A DNA stretch of 64,000 nt, from NCBI RefSeq assembly GCF_019209905.1, contig NZ_JAHUTM010000004.1, positions 124,001-188,000 on the forward strand. The letters are read 5' to 3'. This document shows positions 10,193-20,893 of the stretch, one piece after another. The position numbers and the translations under genes are program-made. Each line of letters opens with the position of its first letter. The stretch's first letter is position 1. Source of the stretch: Corynebacterium sp. TAE3-ERU12 (GTDB lineage: Bacteria > Actinomycetota > Actinomycetes > Mycobacteriales > Mycobacteriaceae). The notes beneath the pieces were generated by a model, which saw only the letters and a list, made by a program, of their open reading frames with translations, searched no databases and had not been told where the DNA came from.

Positions 10193-10879
10193 TTAGGGAC
10201 GAACCGCAGGCTGCTCGGGGTTCGACACATTCCAGTTGTTCTCTTCCCGGCCCATCACATCGCGAATCGCGATGCCCTTATCGGCCGCGGAATCCTCACT
10301 ACCGATATAAAACAGCCGGTCATCAACAAGAACAACAGTCATTGCTGTCGGCGACGGCGCATCAATACGCACCAACTGTTCGCGTACTTCCTTAGGCAAT
10401 TTCCCCAGCACCTCAAGCGCTGCCGGGATTACCTCAGCCTCCTGCTCCGGCGGGGTCACCAATTCCGTGGTCCCCTCAGGTGCAGCGGCAGTGAGGAAAA
10501 CTTCCCCCTGGGCCGAAATCAACCGGTCCTGACCAGGCTCACCGCGAATAAAAAGTTGGGGTGAATGCTCCACAACCTCAATAACAACAGTGCTGGGCCA
10601 ACTGCGACTGACCGTCGCGCGTTTCACCCACGGCAGCCGCACCACATTCTCAGCTGCGTGCCGACGGTCAATGCGCAGCATCTTCTGGCCTTCAACGACA
10701 CCAGAACTTTCGGTGATCTCGGCGGGCTGGGCGTATTTCACGCCCTCGACTCGCACCGTGGCGACAGTGGCGACCGGGGTGAACCACAACACGGCCCACC
10801 CGATAATCGCCACGAGGACCACAGCGGCCACGGCCCACAGCACTCTGCTGCGCCGGACTACCCCACCGAGTCGTTTCAC
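10193..10879 (-). CDS. ftsQ: Cell division protein FtsQ
   Basis: Bitopic divisome protein that bridges early and late division proteins. Of the 228 residues, about 12-33 form a single membrane anchor after a short basic cytoplasmic tail. A POTRA domain follows (about 37-105, starting at VATVRVEGVKYAQPAEI), then the FtsQ beta domain. The start overlaps the murC stop by 4 bp. The cytoplasmic tail is short for an actinobacterial FtsQ, which often carries a long N-terminal extension. Identification rests on POTRA features and position. Confidence 0.93.
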   Translation of the reverse strand: MKRLGGVVRRSRVLWAVAAVVLVAIIGWAVLWFTPVATVATVRVEGVKYAQPAEITESSGVVEGQKMLRIDRRHAAENVVRLPWVKRATVSRSWPSTVVIEVVEHSPQLFIRGEPGQDRLISAQGEVFLTAAAPEGTTELVTPPEQEAEVIPAALEVLGKLPKEVREQLVRIDAPSPTAMTVVLVDDRLFYIGSEDSAADKGIAIRDVMGREENNWNVSNPEQPAVRP

Positions 10880-12342
10880 TGCAGTTCCCCAAGAATCTCG
10901 TCGGCAAGCATGGTGACACTGCCCGCACCGATGGTGAGAATGACATCATCTGGTCCCGCGATCTCACGCACGCGCGCCGGCACGGCGGTGAAATGCGGTT
11001 CGTACACCGTCGGCACCGTGGTCTTATCGGCAATGGTGGCGCCACTAATGCCCGGCATCGGCTCCTCCCGGGCACCAAAAACATCAAGCACGACGGCACT
11101 ATCGGCAATATCCAAAGCCGCGGCGAACTCATCGGCAAAAGCTGCCGTACGCGAGTACAAGTGCGGCTGAAATACCGCGATGACATGACCTTCACCGGCC
11201 TCGGCCACCAGCTCACGGGCGGCCCCAAGCACCGCACGGACCTCCGTGGGGTGATGGGCGTAGTCGTCATACACACGCACCCCGGCGCACTCACCCTCGC
11301 TGATCACGCCGTGGAAATCGAAACGGCGGCGCACACCAGTAAAGTCCGACAGACCAGCAGACATGCGCGACAAATCGGCACCAACACAACGGCCCCCAAG
11401 CAGAGCGGCAATCGCATTCAGCGCCATATGTCGACCAGGCTGCTGCAGGTGCACCACAGTGTCTTCGCCCAGCACCGTCGCCGTGACCTCAGCGCCTGCG
11501 CCAGTGGAGCTCCACCCACCGAGCACCGCACCAGCGGGGATATCCGGGTGCTTGGCGAGGTGCTCCGCACCGCCATAACCGAGCACCCTGATCCCGCGGG
11601 CCACCGCGCGCTCACCGAGCTCCGCAGCACGCGGGTCCTCCACACACACCACCAAGGTGCCGCCCTCAATCACCCGATCGGCGAAATCATCAAAGACCTG
11701 GTAGTAGGCGTCGGCAGTGCCGAAGAAGTCCAGGTGGTCTTCCTCAATATTGGTCACAATCGCAACCTGCGGGCGATACGTCAGCAACGAGGCATCGGAC
11801 TCATCAGCCTCGGCGATGAACACATCCCCCGTGCCGTGGTGCGCATTGACCCCAGCCTTCGACATCAGGCCACCAACAGCAAAGGACGGGTCCGCCCCCG
11901 CCGCCTGCAGCGCAGCCACTGCCATCGACGTCGTCGATGTTTTGCCGTGGGTGCCGGCAATAAGCAGGGCCCGGTAGTCCTGCATCAACATGCCCAGCAC
12001 GTCGGAACGCTTCAACACCTCCACCCCACGGCGGCGTGCCTCAGCAAGCTCCGGGTTGGTCTCCGGGATGGCGGCGAAAGACACCACGACCGCCTCGGGT
12101 TCCCCACCGAGATCCAGGTTGGCCGCATCATGGCCGACGGCGATATGCGCCCCCATTGCGCGCAGCCCCACCACCGCACGAGATTCCTTCATGTCGGAAC
12201 CACTGACGGTGACACCGCGAGCGAGAAGAATGCGGGCAACACCGGACATGCCGGCGCCGCCAATACCGATCATGTGCACACTGGCGGGCAGCGAGCCGCC
12301 GGTTGCCGATGCGTCGCTGGCGGTATTCGATCCGCTGGTCAT
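10876..12342 (-). CDS. murC: UDP-N-acetylmuramate-L-alanine ligase
   Basis: ATP-dependent Mur ligase that adds L-Ala to UDP-MurNAc, the first amino-acid step of peptidoglycan synthesis. The 488 residues have the three-domain Mur fold: UDP-binding Rossmann segment (HMIGIGGAGMSG, 23-34), central ATPase with the P-loop GTHGKTST at 130-137, and the C-terminal domain with YDDYAHHPTE near residue 350, characteristic of MurC. It lies between murG and ftsQ and overlaps ftsQ by 4 bp. Confidence 0.97.
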   Translation of the reverse strand: MTSGSNTASDASATGGSLPASVHMIGIGGAGMSGVARILLARGVTVSGSDMKESRAVVGLRAMGAHIAVGHDAANLDLGGEPEAVVVSFAAIPETNPELAEARRRGVEVLKRSDVLGMLMQDYRALLIAGTHGKTSTTSMAVAALQAAGADPSFAVGGLMSKAGVNAHHGTGDVFIAEADESDASLLTYRPQVAIVTNIEEDHLDFFGTADAYYQVFDDFADRVIEGGTLVVCVEDPRAAELGERAVARGIRVLGYGGAEHLAKHPDIPAGAVLGGWSSTGAGAEVTATVLGEDTVVHLQQPGRHMALNAIAALLGGRCVGADLSRMSAGLSDFTGVRRRFDFHGVISEGECAGVRVYDDYAHHPTEVRAVLGAARELVAEAGEGHVIAVFQPHLYSRTAAFADEFAAALDIADSAVVLDVFGAREEPMPGISGATIADKTTVPTVYEPHFTAVPARVREIAGPDDVILTIGAGSVTMLADEILGELQ

Positions 12343-12384
12343 GGTGCCTGCCTTTCGTAGCGGGGTGCGCGAAGTGGAGTGAGT

Positions 12385-13536
12385 TTAAGCCATTCCGATG
12401 GTGTTGTCACCGACGGGGACCTCGACCCCCGCCAGCCGCAACACTCGGCGGGCAATGGTATCGGCCGCGTCCCGGGAACCGGCCACCGATGCTGCCGCGG
12501 ACATCTCCGCGAGCTTTTCTGGGTTGGTCAACAGTGGGATAACGCTATCGCGCACTGTGGCCTGGTTAAGGTCGTGGTCATTGATAATGATGCCACCACC
12601 GGCCTCAACAACACTGGTGGCATTAAGTGCCTGCTCACCATTGCCATGCGGCAACGGCACGTACACCGCCGGCAACCCGGTCGCGGACACCTCCGCCACC
12701 GTCATCGCACCAGAGCGACACAGCGCAAGATCAGCCGCGGCATAAGCAAGGTCCATCCGATCGATATACGAGCGGGTGACATACATCGGGTCACCGTCTG
12801 GCTTGCCGACGCTGACCTCGTTGTTTTTCCCGTGGGCATGAAGCACAGCCACCCCGGCTGCACGCAGGTACGGGGCGGCGGCAACAACCGCGTCATTAAT
12901 GCTGCGCGCCCCCTGGGAGCCGCCGGTGACAAATAACACCGGGCCTTGTGCGGGCAGGCCAAAGAATTCACGAGCCTCAGCGCGCAGTTGCTCGCGGTCC
13001 ACGTGCGATAACGAATCGCGCACCGGAATCCCGACGACCTCAGCGTCAATACCCGAACCCGGTACCGCCGCCATGGTCACGCCACCCAACCAGCCACCAA
13101 GCTTATTGGCCAAACCGGCGCGGGCATTGGCCTCATGTACAGCGAAGGGAATCTTGCGGCCAGCCCGGCATGCCAAATAAGCCGGGGCCGCGACATAACC
13201 ACCGAAACCAATAACGGCATCAGCCTCTACCCGGCGCAGCGCCGCCCGGGTGGCGCGCACCGCGTTGAGCACCCGAAATGGCAGGCGGGCCAGGTCAAGG
13301 TTGATTTTGCGGGGAACCGGCACCGGCGGGATGAGTTCCAACTGGTAGCCACGGGCAGGCACAAGAGTCGATTCCAAGCCGCGCGGGGACCCCAGGGCGG
13401 TGACCTTAGCGTCGGGACGCAAGCGAATAATTGCGTCGGCAACAGCCATCGCCGGTTCGATATGACCAGCGGTGCCGCCGCCGGCAACGACGATGGACGG
13501 TGCGTGGGTTGGGGTGTTCATGCTGTTCGCAGTCAC
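12385..13536 (-). CDS. murG: UDP-GlcNAc:lipid I N-acetylglucosaminyltransferase
   Basis: Peripheral membrane GT28-family transferase that converts lipid I to lipid II on the cytoplasmic face. Of 383 residues, the N-terminal glycine-rich loop is [10 protein letters not shown] (19-28). The C-terminal half has the UDP-GlcNAc-binding segments [13 protein letters not shown] and [11 protein letters not shown]. The start overlaps the ftsW stop by 4 bp. Met6 is an alternative start, because the first residues before [11 protein letters not shown] are not conserved. Confidence 0.97.
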   Translation of the reverse strand: MTANSMNTPTHAPSIVVAGGGTAGHIEPAMAVADAIIRLRPDAKVTALGSPRGLESTLVPARGYQLELIPPVPVPRKINLDLARLPFRVLNAVRATRAALRRVEADAVIGFGGYVAAPAYLACRAGRKIPFAVHEANARAGLANKLGGWLGGVTMAAVPGSGIDAEVVGIPVRDSLSHVDREQLRAEAREFFGLPAQGPVLFVTGGSQGARSINDAVVAAAPYLRAAGVAVLHAHGKNNEVSVGKPDGDPMYVTRSYIDRMDLAYAAADLALCRSGAMTVAEVSATGLPAVYVPLPHGNGEQALNATSVVEAGGGIIINDHDLNQATVRDSVIPLLTNPEKLAEMSAAASVAGSRDAADTIARRVLRLAGVEVPVGDNTIGMA

Positions 13537-15254
13537 CTTCTTTTCCTGTCCGGTCCCGCAGCCGGCCCATTGGATCCGCCACCGCGACGGGTACTGCGGC
13601 GGCCTACTTCACCGTACCGGCTCCGTGAGGCACTGCCACGGCCATCCCGGCCGAGATCGGAATCACGATGGGCACGCGGATTCAACGCATCCCGGGTGAC
13701 CCGGTTATCCCCGCGGGAACGAGGCTGGCGCGCAGGTGTTTGGCCCCTGCGGCCAGAATCACGCACCGATTCCCGGGCCGCCTCCCGACCTGCCCGTGAA
13801 GGGCTGCGGCGCGGCGAGCGGCGTTCCCACTGCCCCGCAGGCTCTGGGACGGGATGATTGCGCCGCTGGCGGGAAAACTCCTGCGGGGACAATTCATCCT
13901 CATCCGGGCGGGTCACCGGGCGACCAAAACGCTGCGGCTGCCGATGCGCCCGGGAAGCACCGGTACCCGTACGAGAAGGCTCATACGGCAACGGCTCCGG
14001 CAGCGCCAACCACCGATCGATAAGCGGCGGGCCACTGGTCTGAATAGCAGAAACCGCCTCTGGCTCATGCCGAGCGCAGGTAGCCAGAAGCCCCATCGCC
14101 GCCAACGTCACCACAGCCGAGGTGCCGCCGGCGGAAATCAACGGCAGCTGCAGACCAGTGACCGGCAGCAAGCCCACGACATAGCCGATATTGATAAAAG
14201 CCTGGATGACCGTGCCAGTAGTCAGCGTCGCGGCCAACAACTTCAAAAACGGGTCCGCCTGCTTCATTGCGATGCGCAAACCCACCCAGCCCAGGGCGGC
14301 GTAGAACAAAATCACCAGGGCGGCACCGAAGAACCCGGTTTCTTCACCGATGATGGCGAAAATGAAGTCATTCTTCGCCTCCGGCAAGTAGAACCACTTC
14401 GCACGCGACTGGCCCAGCCCCACACCGGTGAGGGAACCGTCGGCAAGCGACAACACGCCCTGATAGGACTGGTAGCCACTGGCCTGGGTCTGGGTGAACC
14501 TGCCGAATAAGGTGTCGACGAACACCATGATGCGCTGCGAACGGAAGCCCTCCAGCAGCACGAAGAAAACAAAGAACACACTGGCAGCACCACAGACACC
14601 GGCGAAAATACGCCACGGCAAACCGGAGAACAGTGCCAGCAGCATCACCACGATGGCAATAGAGGCAGCCATACCCAGGTCGCGCTGTAGAATCACCAGC
14701 ACCAAAATGACGCCCGAGACCACCGCGTAGAGCCCATACAGCTCAGTTTGGGTGCGTGCGGTACGCATCCGCTGCGCCAAATGCTTCGAGCCCCACAGGG
14801 CCAAAGCGATCTTGGCGAACTCGGAGGGCTGCACATTCACCGGGCCAATGGCCAGCCAGGACTGGGCACCAACTTCTTCCAGGCCCACACCCATGGCCAA
14901 TACCGCAAACAGCAAACCAAAAGAAACCACAAGCGATGGGGTCGCCAAAGAGCGCACCGTATCAATGCGCATCCGCAACACCAGGGCAAAGAGAACCAGG
15001 CCGACGGCGACCATAATCGCCTGACGCAGGAAAATAGCCCACACGCTGCCGGATTCATCACCGGAGATCGCCATCGAGGACGACAACACCATCACCAAGC
15101 CGAAGCCGGTGAGCATCGCCGTGATGAACAACAGACTGTGGTAGTCAAACAGCGGCCGGGACGTGTAATCCGACACCTTCTCCATGAAGGAGTGCATCCG
15201 GTTGTTGGATGTATCAGCCGATGCGGACTCAGGTGTTGTTGCGCGCTGACTCAT
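13533..15254 (-). CDS. ftsW: SEDS-family peptidoglycan polymerase FtsW
   Basis: Polytopic septal glycosyltransferase that polymerises lipid II together with the FtsI transpeptidase. About ten membrane segments lie between residues 43 and 400, with the SEDS signature [12 protein letters not shown] and the later [12 protein letters not shown]. The 573-residue protein carries a cytoplasmic tail from about residue 430 that is strongly Arg/Ser/Pro-rich (repeated RR, RSP and RDSDLGRD). Its ATG shares one base with the murD stop. The basic tail mirrors the basic N-terminus of FtsI, its functional partner. Confidence 0.96.
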   Translation of the reverse strand: MSQRATTPESASADTSNNRMHSFMEKVSDYTSRPLFDYHSLLFITAMLTGFGLVMVLSSSMAISGDESGSVWAIFLRQAIMVAVGLVLFALVLRMRIDTVRSLATPSLVVSFGLLFAVLAMGVGLEEVGAQSWLAIGPVNVQPSEFAKIALALWGSKHLAQRMRTARTQTELYGLYAVVSGVILVLVILQRDLGMAASIAIVVMLLALFSGLPWRIFAGVCGAASVFFVFFVLLEGFRSQRIMVFVDTLFGRFTQTQASGYQSYQGVLSLADGSLTGVGLGQSRAKWFYLPEAKNDFIFAIIGEETGFFGAALVILFYAALGWVGLRIAMKQADPFLKLLAATLTTGTVIQAFINIGYVVGLLPVTGLQLPLISAGGTSAVVTLAAMGLLATCARHEPEAVSAIQTSGPPLIDRWLALPEPLPYEPSRTGTGASRAHRQPQRFGRPVTRPDEDELSPQEFSRQRRNHPVPEPAGQWERRSPRRSPSRAGREAARESVRDSGRRGQTPARQPRSRGDNRVTRDALNPRAHRDSDLGRDGRGSASRSRYGEVGRRSTRRGGGSNGPAAGPDRKRR

Positions 15255-16720
15255 CAGACATCCTCTCCGGTAGCTTCGCGCGCACCGGCGGCGAAGAGTT
15301 CACCACGCTGAGACATACCGGTGTACATATCCAGGCTGGCCGCGGCAGGGGCCAACAGCACTACCCCACCGGGGGTCACTGCTGCGCTGGCCGCAGCGCA
15401 GGCCGCACGCATCGCGGCTTCGGGGTCAGTATCATCAATCACAGTCACCGGAAGGTCCGGCCGGGCCGCGCGAAGCGCATCGGCGATGATTGCCGCGTCC
15501 TGGCCAAGCAACACTGCCGCAGACATCTGGGCGACGTGGGTATTGACCACATCGGTGATATCAGCGCCCTTGAGCTGACCACCGGCGACCCACACGAAAT
15601 TGTCCACCCCAGCCATAGCAGCGTCTGCGGCGTGCGGATTCGTGGCCTTCGAGTCATCGCACCACGCCACCGTGCCGTTGTGGGAACGGTGCACAATCTG
15701 GCCCCGGTGCGCTGCTACCTCAAAAGACCGCAGCCCTGCGGCAATAGTGTCCGCATCGATGCCAACAGCCCGGGCCAGCGCGGCAGCTGCGGCGGCATTG
15801 CGCACACCACGCACCCCCGGCGGCGTGATCTCCGAGGTGGCAATGATCCCGGTGCCCTCCTCCGAGTCCTGGTCGGCGAATGCGCGATCCACCAGCCAGC
15901 CATCGACCGCGCCGACCTGGCCTGGCTCAGGCACCCCGGCGGTAAAACCCACCACGGTCGGGGCGAGGTCACCGTCGGCACGCAACCGCTCGACGGTGGA
16001 TTCAACGTCATCATCCTCGGCGCCATAAATGGCGATATCACCGGTTAAGGCATGTGCCTTCGCCCGGGCGTATTCGGCATAGCTGCCGTGCCAATCAATA
16101 TGGTCTTCCGCCAGATTGAGCAAGGCGCCAGCGTCGGGACGCACCTGCGGAGCCCAGTGCAACTGGAAGCTGGATAGCTCCGCGGCGAGGATCTCCACCC
16201 GGGGGCTGGCGGTCAACGCTTCATGCAGGGCAACACCAATGTTGCCGACAGCCTGACCGCGGGCACCGAGAATGCTGGCGAGCATCCCGGTGGTAGTGGT
16301 CTTACCGTTGGTGCCGGTAACCACCAGCCAAGTGCGCGGCGCACCCCAGATACCGGCCCTATCACCAGCACGGGCCAAGGCAACCTCGCCCACAACCGGC
16401 ACCCCAGCGGCGAGCGCGGCACTGGGCAGGGCCGAATCGGGCCGCCATCCCGGCGACACCGCCACCAAAGAAGTACTGCCTAGGTCGGCGCAGGCCTGGT
16501 CGACGGTGCAGGCCTGGGCGCCATAACGCTGCGCCAACGCAGTGGCGCGTTCGGTGTTGTCATCGGCAATGACAATGTCCGTGGCACCGATATCGTGCAC
16601 AATCCCGGCGATACCGGCGCCGGAGACACCAGCGCCCGCCACAATAATGCGCCCGGAGCGCACCAGGTTCAGCAGCTCAGCGTCGGCCGGAGTGGAAGGG
16701 GCGGTGGTGGTGCTGGTCAT
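15254..16720 (-). CDS. murD: UDP-N-acetylmuramoyl-L-alanine-D-glutamate ligase
   Basis: Adds D-Glu to UDP-MurNAc-L-Ala in the cytoplasm. The 488 residues include the N-terminal Rossmann loop VAGAGVSGAG (27-36), the P-loop TGTNGKTTT (about 135-143), and the Mur-ligase lysine and ATP-site segments including DDSKATNPHA (about 360), typical of MurD. It shares one base with both the mraY and ftsW reading frames, so the three are probably translated as a coupled set. Confidence 0.97.
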   Translation of the reverse strand: MTSTTTAPSTPADAELLNLVRSGRIIVAGAGVSGAGIAGIVHDIGATDIVIADDNTERATALAQRYGAQACTVDQACADLGSTSLVAVSPGWRPDSALPSAALAAGVPVVGEVALARAGDRAGIWGAPRTWLVVTGTNGKTTTTGMLASILGARGQAVGNIGVALHEALTASPRVEILAAELSSFQLHWAPQVRPDAGALLNLAEDHIDWHGSYAEYARAKAHALTGDIAIYGAEDDDVESTVERLRADGDLAPTVVGFTAGVPEPGQVGAVDGWLVDRAFADQDSEEGTGIIATSEITPPGVRGVRNAAAAAALARAVGIDADTIAAGLRSFEVAAHRGQIVHRSHNGTVAWCDDSKATNPHAADAAMAGVDNFVWVAGGQLKGADITDVVNTHVAQMSAAVLLGQDAAIIADALRAARPDLPVTVIDDTDPEAAMRAACAAASAAVTPGGVVLLAPAAASLDMYTGMSQRGELFAAGAREATGEDV

Positions 16721-17823
16721 TAGAGCAATCCTGTCTCAATCAGCCAATCGCCATAGAAAATAACGAAACCAGTGATGGTGAAAATAGCGGCGAGCAACCA
16801 GAAGCGGATAACGACGGTGGTCTCAGCCCACCCGCCGTTTTCGAAGTGGTGATGCAGCGGGGCCATCCGGAACGGGCGCTTACCGGTGGTCTGGAAAACA
16901 GCGACCTGGATGACCACCGACAGCAGCTCGAGCACGAACAGCAGACCGACGACCACCATGAGCAACTCGGTGCGGGTGACAAAGGACAAACCAGCGACGA
17001 GACCACCCAGGGCCAACGAGCCGGTATCGCCCATAAAGATCTTCGCCGGGGCGGCATTCCACCACAAAAAGCCTAAGCAGGCACCCAGGCCAGCCGCCGC
17101 GAGATACGACACGTCCAACGGGTCGCGCACCGTGTAGCAGCCCTGCACCACGGACTCACCACAGCTGTACCGGAACTGCCAGAAACACACCGCCGAGTAG
17201 CAGGCCAATAGCAGCGACATCGTGCCGGCGGCGAGGCCATCAAGACCGTCGGTGAGGTTGACCGCATTGGACCAGCCACCAATCACCAGGAAAACAAAGA
17301 CCAAGAAGATGATGGTGCCGATAATCCCGCCACCAATAGCGATATCCCAGGTCTGCAAGTCCCGGATGAACGACAGGTGCGTAGAACCCGGGGTGATATT
17401 GAGGTGGTTCGGGAACTGCAGGATCAGGATGCCGAAAATCAGTGCAGCCGCGAGCTGGCCGAGCAGCTTGGCTTTTTTATCCAGGCCGAGATTACGGCCC
17501 ATATGCAGCTTGATGAAGTCATCAGCAAAGCCCAGTCCACCCATCGCCAAGGTGAGGAACAGCACCAGCAGGCCCGAGGCGGTCGGCCCGGAACCAACGG
17601 TGACCAGGCCGAGGATATGGGCTGCGATATAGCCGGCAACAATGCCCGCGATGATGGCGATACCGCCCATCGTGGGAGTACCACGCTTACGCAGGTGACT
17701 CTTCGGCCCTTCTTCGCGGATTTCCTGGCCGATACCGACGGCGGAGAACCGCCGGATAAGTACCGGGGTGAGAAATACCGAGACAATGAATGCGACTGTG
17801 CCGCTCAGCATGAGCTGGGTCAT
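16720..17823 (-). CDS. mraY: Phospho-N-acetylmuramoyl-pentapeptide transferase (MraY)
   Basis: Integral membrane enzyme that moves phospho-MurNAc-pentapeptide to undecaprenyl phosphate, making lipid I. The 367 residues have about ten membrane segments. MraY signatures are visible: TMGGIAII near residue 50, the Asp-rich GFADDFIKL (about 98), [10 protein letters not shown] (about 190), [12 protein letters not shown] (about 265), and PLHHHFE near the end. It overlaps murF by 4 bp and shares one base with murD. Confidence 0.98.
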   Translation of the reverse strand: MTQLMLSGTVAFIVSVFLTPVLIRRFSAVGIGQEIREEGPKSHLRKRGTPTMGGIAIIAGIVAGYIAAHILGLVTVGSGPTASGLLVLFLTLAMGGLGFADDFIKLHMGRNLGLDKKAKLLGQLAAALIFGILILQFPNHLNITPGSTHLSFIRDLQTWDIAIGGGIIGTIIFLVFVFLVIGGWSNAVNLTDGLDGLAAGTMSLLLACYSAVCFWQFRYSCGESVVQGCYTVRDPLDVSYLAAAGLGACLGFLWWNAAPAKIFMGDTGSLALGGLVAGLSFVTRTELLMVVVGLLFVLELLSVVIQVAVFQTTGKRPFRMAPLHHHFENGGWAETTVVIRFWLLAAIFTITGFVIFYGDWLIETGLL

Positions 17824-19310
17824 TTCTGTGCCCCTTCGTCGTTTCGCTCATCGGCGAGTACACCTTCGGCTACTCGCCATAAACCACCTGCATACGACGC
17901 CTTGACCAGCACGACGTCATTCGGCTGCGCTAAATCAGTCACTGCGCGCACCGCTGTGTCCACATCAGGTGCGGACACACTGGTTATACCCGCATCCTCA
18001 GCAGTTGCCAGCAGGGCGCGCACAGCAGGCGAATCCCCCACCGCGACCAGATGGTGCACACCACGCCTGGCCAGCACCCCAGCCAAGCGCTGATGCTCTA
18101 CCTCGGCGCTATCGCCGAGCTCCCCCATCTCACCGAGCACCGCAATCGCACGGCCCCCGCGAGCTGTTGCCGTACGCGATAGGGCATCAATACCAGCGCG
18201 CATCGACTCAGGATTAGCGTTATAGGAGTCATTAATGACGGTGAGCCCATCAGCGCGGGTTTGCACATCCATCCGGTGCGCCGAGGCGGCAGTATGGGCA
18301 CTCAATCCCGCCACAATCGACCCGTCACTAATGCCCGCCGCGCGTGCTGCCGCAGCAGCCGCCAAAGCGTTTTCAACCTGGTGGGCGCCGAACACTTGCA
18401 GGTTAACCCGGCCCGCAGTGCCATCGGGGGTCAGCAGCGTGAAACTAGCCCGGGAAAGATCATCGAGTTCAATATCGGTGGCCCGGATATCGGCCTCATG
18501 GCTGCCCGCGGAGAATGTCACCACCGCAGCCTCAGTACGCGCGGCCATCGGGGTGACCAGCAAGTCATCCGCATTAAGAACCGCTACCCCACCATGGGCA
18601 GCATCGGGCAGGGCCTCCACCAACTCGCCCTTGGCTTGGGCAATGGCTTGGCGGGAACCAAACTCGCCCACATGGGCACTGCCGACGTTGAGGACCGCAC
18701 CGATCCGCGGCGGAGCGAACTGGGCTAAGTGCGCAATATGCCCAATCCCGCGCGCAGACATCTCAGCAACGAGGAATTTCGTCTCCGGGGTGGCCTGCAA
18801 CGCCGTGTAGGGATGACCGATCTCATTATTAAAAGAACCACGCGGGGCAACGGTCGGACCCGTGGTGCGCAGCACAGTCGCCACCATGTCCTTCGTCGAC
18901 GTCTTACCGGCCGAGCCGGTCAACCCAATGACGGTGAGCCCATCGTCGGCAAGCACGTCGATGGTGTGCCGGGACAGCGCACCCAGTGCAGCCAATACCG
19001 CCGCACCAGCGCCATCGGGGTCATGGGCGAAGGCATCACTATTCGAGCTCTGCGGCCCCAGCGGCTCCACCACGCAACACGGCGCGTCAACAACACGCGA
19101 CGACAGCACCAATGCAGCACCATCGGCTACGGCGGCCTCAGCAAAACTGTGCCCGTCCACACGGGCACCCGGCAGCGCCAGGAAAATACAGCCCGGGGTG
19201 ATCGCGCGGGAATCGAATTCAGCAGGGCCGGCGACCGCAGTCCCGGGGTCAATATTGTGCAATGTGCCGCCGGTGATATCGGCGATCTGTTGCGCGCTAA
19301 GAGTAATCAC
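17820..19310 (-). CDS. murF: UDP-MurNAc-tripeptide-D-alanyl-D-alanine ligase
   Basis: Adds D-Ala-D-Ala to UDP-MurNAc-tripeptide. Of 496 residues, the P-loop is [10 protein letters not shown] (132-141). The central domain has the Asn-rich FNNEIGHP expected of MurF and the C-terminal domain has [11 protein letters not shown] (about 358). It overlaps murE upstream and mraY downstream by 4 bp each, a chain of translational coupling. Confidence 0.97.
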   Translation of the reverse strand: MITLSAQQIADITGGTLHNIDPGTAVAGPAEFDSRAITPGCIFLALPGARVDGHSFAEAAVADGAALVLSSRVVDAPCCVVEPLGPQSSNSDAFAHDPDGAGAAVLAALGALSRHTIDVLADDGLTVIGLTGSAGKTSTKDMVATVLRTTGPTVAPRGSFNNEIGHPYTALQATPETKFLVAEMSARGIGHIAHLAQFAPPRIGAVLNVGSAHVGEFGSRQAIAQAKGELVEALPDAAHGGVAVLNADDLLVTPMAARTEAAVVTFSAGSHEADIRATDIELDDLSRASFTLLTPDGTAGRVNLQVFGAHQVENALAAAAAARAAGISDGSIVAGLSAHTAASAHRMDVQTRADGLTVINDSYNANPESMRAGIDALSRTATARGGRAIAVLGEMGELGDSAEVEHQRLAGVLARRGVHHLVAVGDSPAVRALLATAEDAGITSVSAPDVDTAVRAVTDLAQPNDVVLVKASYAGGLWRVAEGVLADERNDEGAQK

Positions 19311-20848
19311 TTCTGGTCTCCTCGTGCATCGCGAAGGGCGCGGCGCAACTCAATACGGTCATCAAAGGGGTGCATGTGCCCGCCCACATCCTGACCGGTT
19401 TCATGCCCCTTACCAGCAACAATCACCGCGTCACCGGGGCCGGCTAACTGCACTGCTGCCGCAATAGCCGCAGCTCGACCAGCAATATTATGAATCCTCG
19501 GCCGTTGGCCATCGCCGCGGCGTGCTGCAGCTTCCTCCGCGCCTGCGATGATGTCCTGGCGAATAGCCTCCGGGTCCTCATGACGCGGATTGTCATCGGT
19601 AATGATGATCTCGTCGGCAGCCCGGACCGCCTCGGCCCCCATCTTCGCGCGCTTGGTCCGATCACGATTGCCACCAGCGCCGAACACAATAATCAACCGG
19701 CCATCGAGGTGGTCCCGCAAGGTATCCAGGGCCGCCCCCACAGCAGCCGGCTTATGCGCATAATCGACAACAGCCAAGAAATCCTGGCCCTCATCAATAC
19801 GTTCCATCCGGCCAGGCACGGCAACGTCGGAAAGCCCAGCGCGGGCCTCATCAGTGGCGCAACCAACAGCATCAAGCAACGCCCACGCCACCGTCGCATT
19901 AGCAATATTGAACGCACCAGGAAGCGGAACCTCAAGGTCAACATCGCGCTCCGGGCCGCGCACCACAACATGCTGGAGCCCATTGATGGCAACCTCCGGC
20001 GGGCCGGCCACCCAATCCGCATCCTCCACCGGCGGGTTCGCCGCCATAGTCGCTGCAGTAGTCACCCTCACGCCCGGGCCGTCGGCAAGCTCAGCCATCC
20101 GCTGCCCCCAGGCATCATCAGTACAGATCACAGTGCGCGGTGCATGCAGGTCCCCGGCAGGATCGAAAAGCAACGCCTTAGCGGCGAAATACTCATCCAT
20201 CGTGTCGTGGAAATCGAGATGATCCTGCGAAAGGTTCAAAAAGGCAGTGACATCAAAAGCCAAACCACCCACCCGGCCCAACATCACAGCATGCGAAGAA
20301 ACCTCCATCACCACATGGGTCACGCCCTCATCAGCCATGGTGCGGAAAAGTTTATGCAGCTCCGGGGCTTCCGGAGTGGTCAAATGGGAAGGCACCGTGC
20401 GGCCATTAATGCGGGTACCGGTAGTGCCAATCAGCCCCACCCGGCGGCCCGCGGCCATCAACGCCCCCTCCAACAAGTACGTGGTAGTGGTCTTGCCGGA
20501 CGTACCCGTAATACCGATAACCGTCATCTCCGCCGACGGGTGCCCATAGACAGCATCGGCGACACGGCCAAGAATTGGGCGCACCTCATCCACGAGGAGA
20601 ACAGGCGGCGGGTCCCCGGCCTCCTGCAATATCTCGTAGCCGGCGGCGTCGGTAAGCACCGCCACCCCCTGCGATTGGTGGGCATAACGGGCGCCATGCG
20701 ACCGCGTGCCCGGCACCGCGGCGAAAATACCGTCGGCAGGCACCTCGGCAGCATTAATGCCGATATCGGAAACCTGCAGATCACCGGCACTAGCGGGATG
20801 CAGGGTGGCACCAGCGATCTCCGCGAGGAGGTTCAGGGTGACGCTCAT
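19307..20848 (-). CDS. murE: UDP-MurNAc-L-alanyl-D-glutamate-2,6-diaminopimelate ligase
   Basis: Adds the third stem-peptide residue. Of 513 residues, the P-loop is GTSGKTTTTYL (115-125). The substrate-selecting motif reads DNPRHEDP (about residue 415); DNPR is the signature for meso-diaminopimelate rather than lysine, as expected for mycolata. A 45-bp gap separates it from ftsI; an AGGAGA ribosome site precedes the start at 20848. Confidence 0.97.
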   Translation of the reverse strand: MSVTLNLLAEIAGATLHPASAGDLQVSDIGINAAEVPADGIFAAVPGTRSHGARYAHQSQGVAVLTDAAGYEILQEAGDPPPVLLVDEVRPILGRVADAVYGHPSAEMTVIGITGTSGKTTTTYLLEGALMAAGRRVGLIGTTGTRINGRTVPSHLTTPEAPELHKLFRTMADEGVTHVVMEVSSHAVMLGRVGGLAFDVTAFLNLSQDHLDFHDTMDEYFAAKALLFDPAGDLHAPRTVICTDDAWGQRMAELADGPGVRVTTAATMAANPPVEDADWVAGPPEVAINGLQHVVVRGPERDVDLEVPLPGAFNIANATVAWALLDAVGCATDEARAGLSDVAVPGRMERIDEGQDFLAVVDYAHKPAAVGAALDTLRDHLDGRLIIVFGAGGNRDRTKRAKMGAEAVRAADEIIITDDNPRHEDPEAIRQDIIAGAEEAAARRGDGQRPRIHNIAGRAAAIAAAVQLAGPGDAVIVAGKGHETGQDVGGHMHPFDDRIELRRALRDARGDQK

Positions 20849-20893
20849 GGTTTCTCCTTGATGTCAGGTCACGATGTCGGGCGGGTGGTGGAA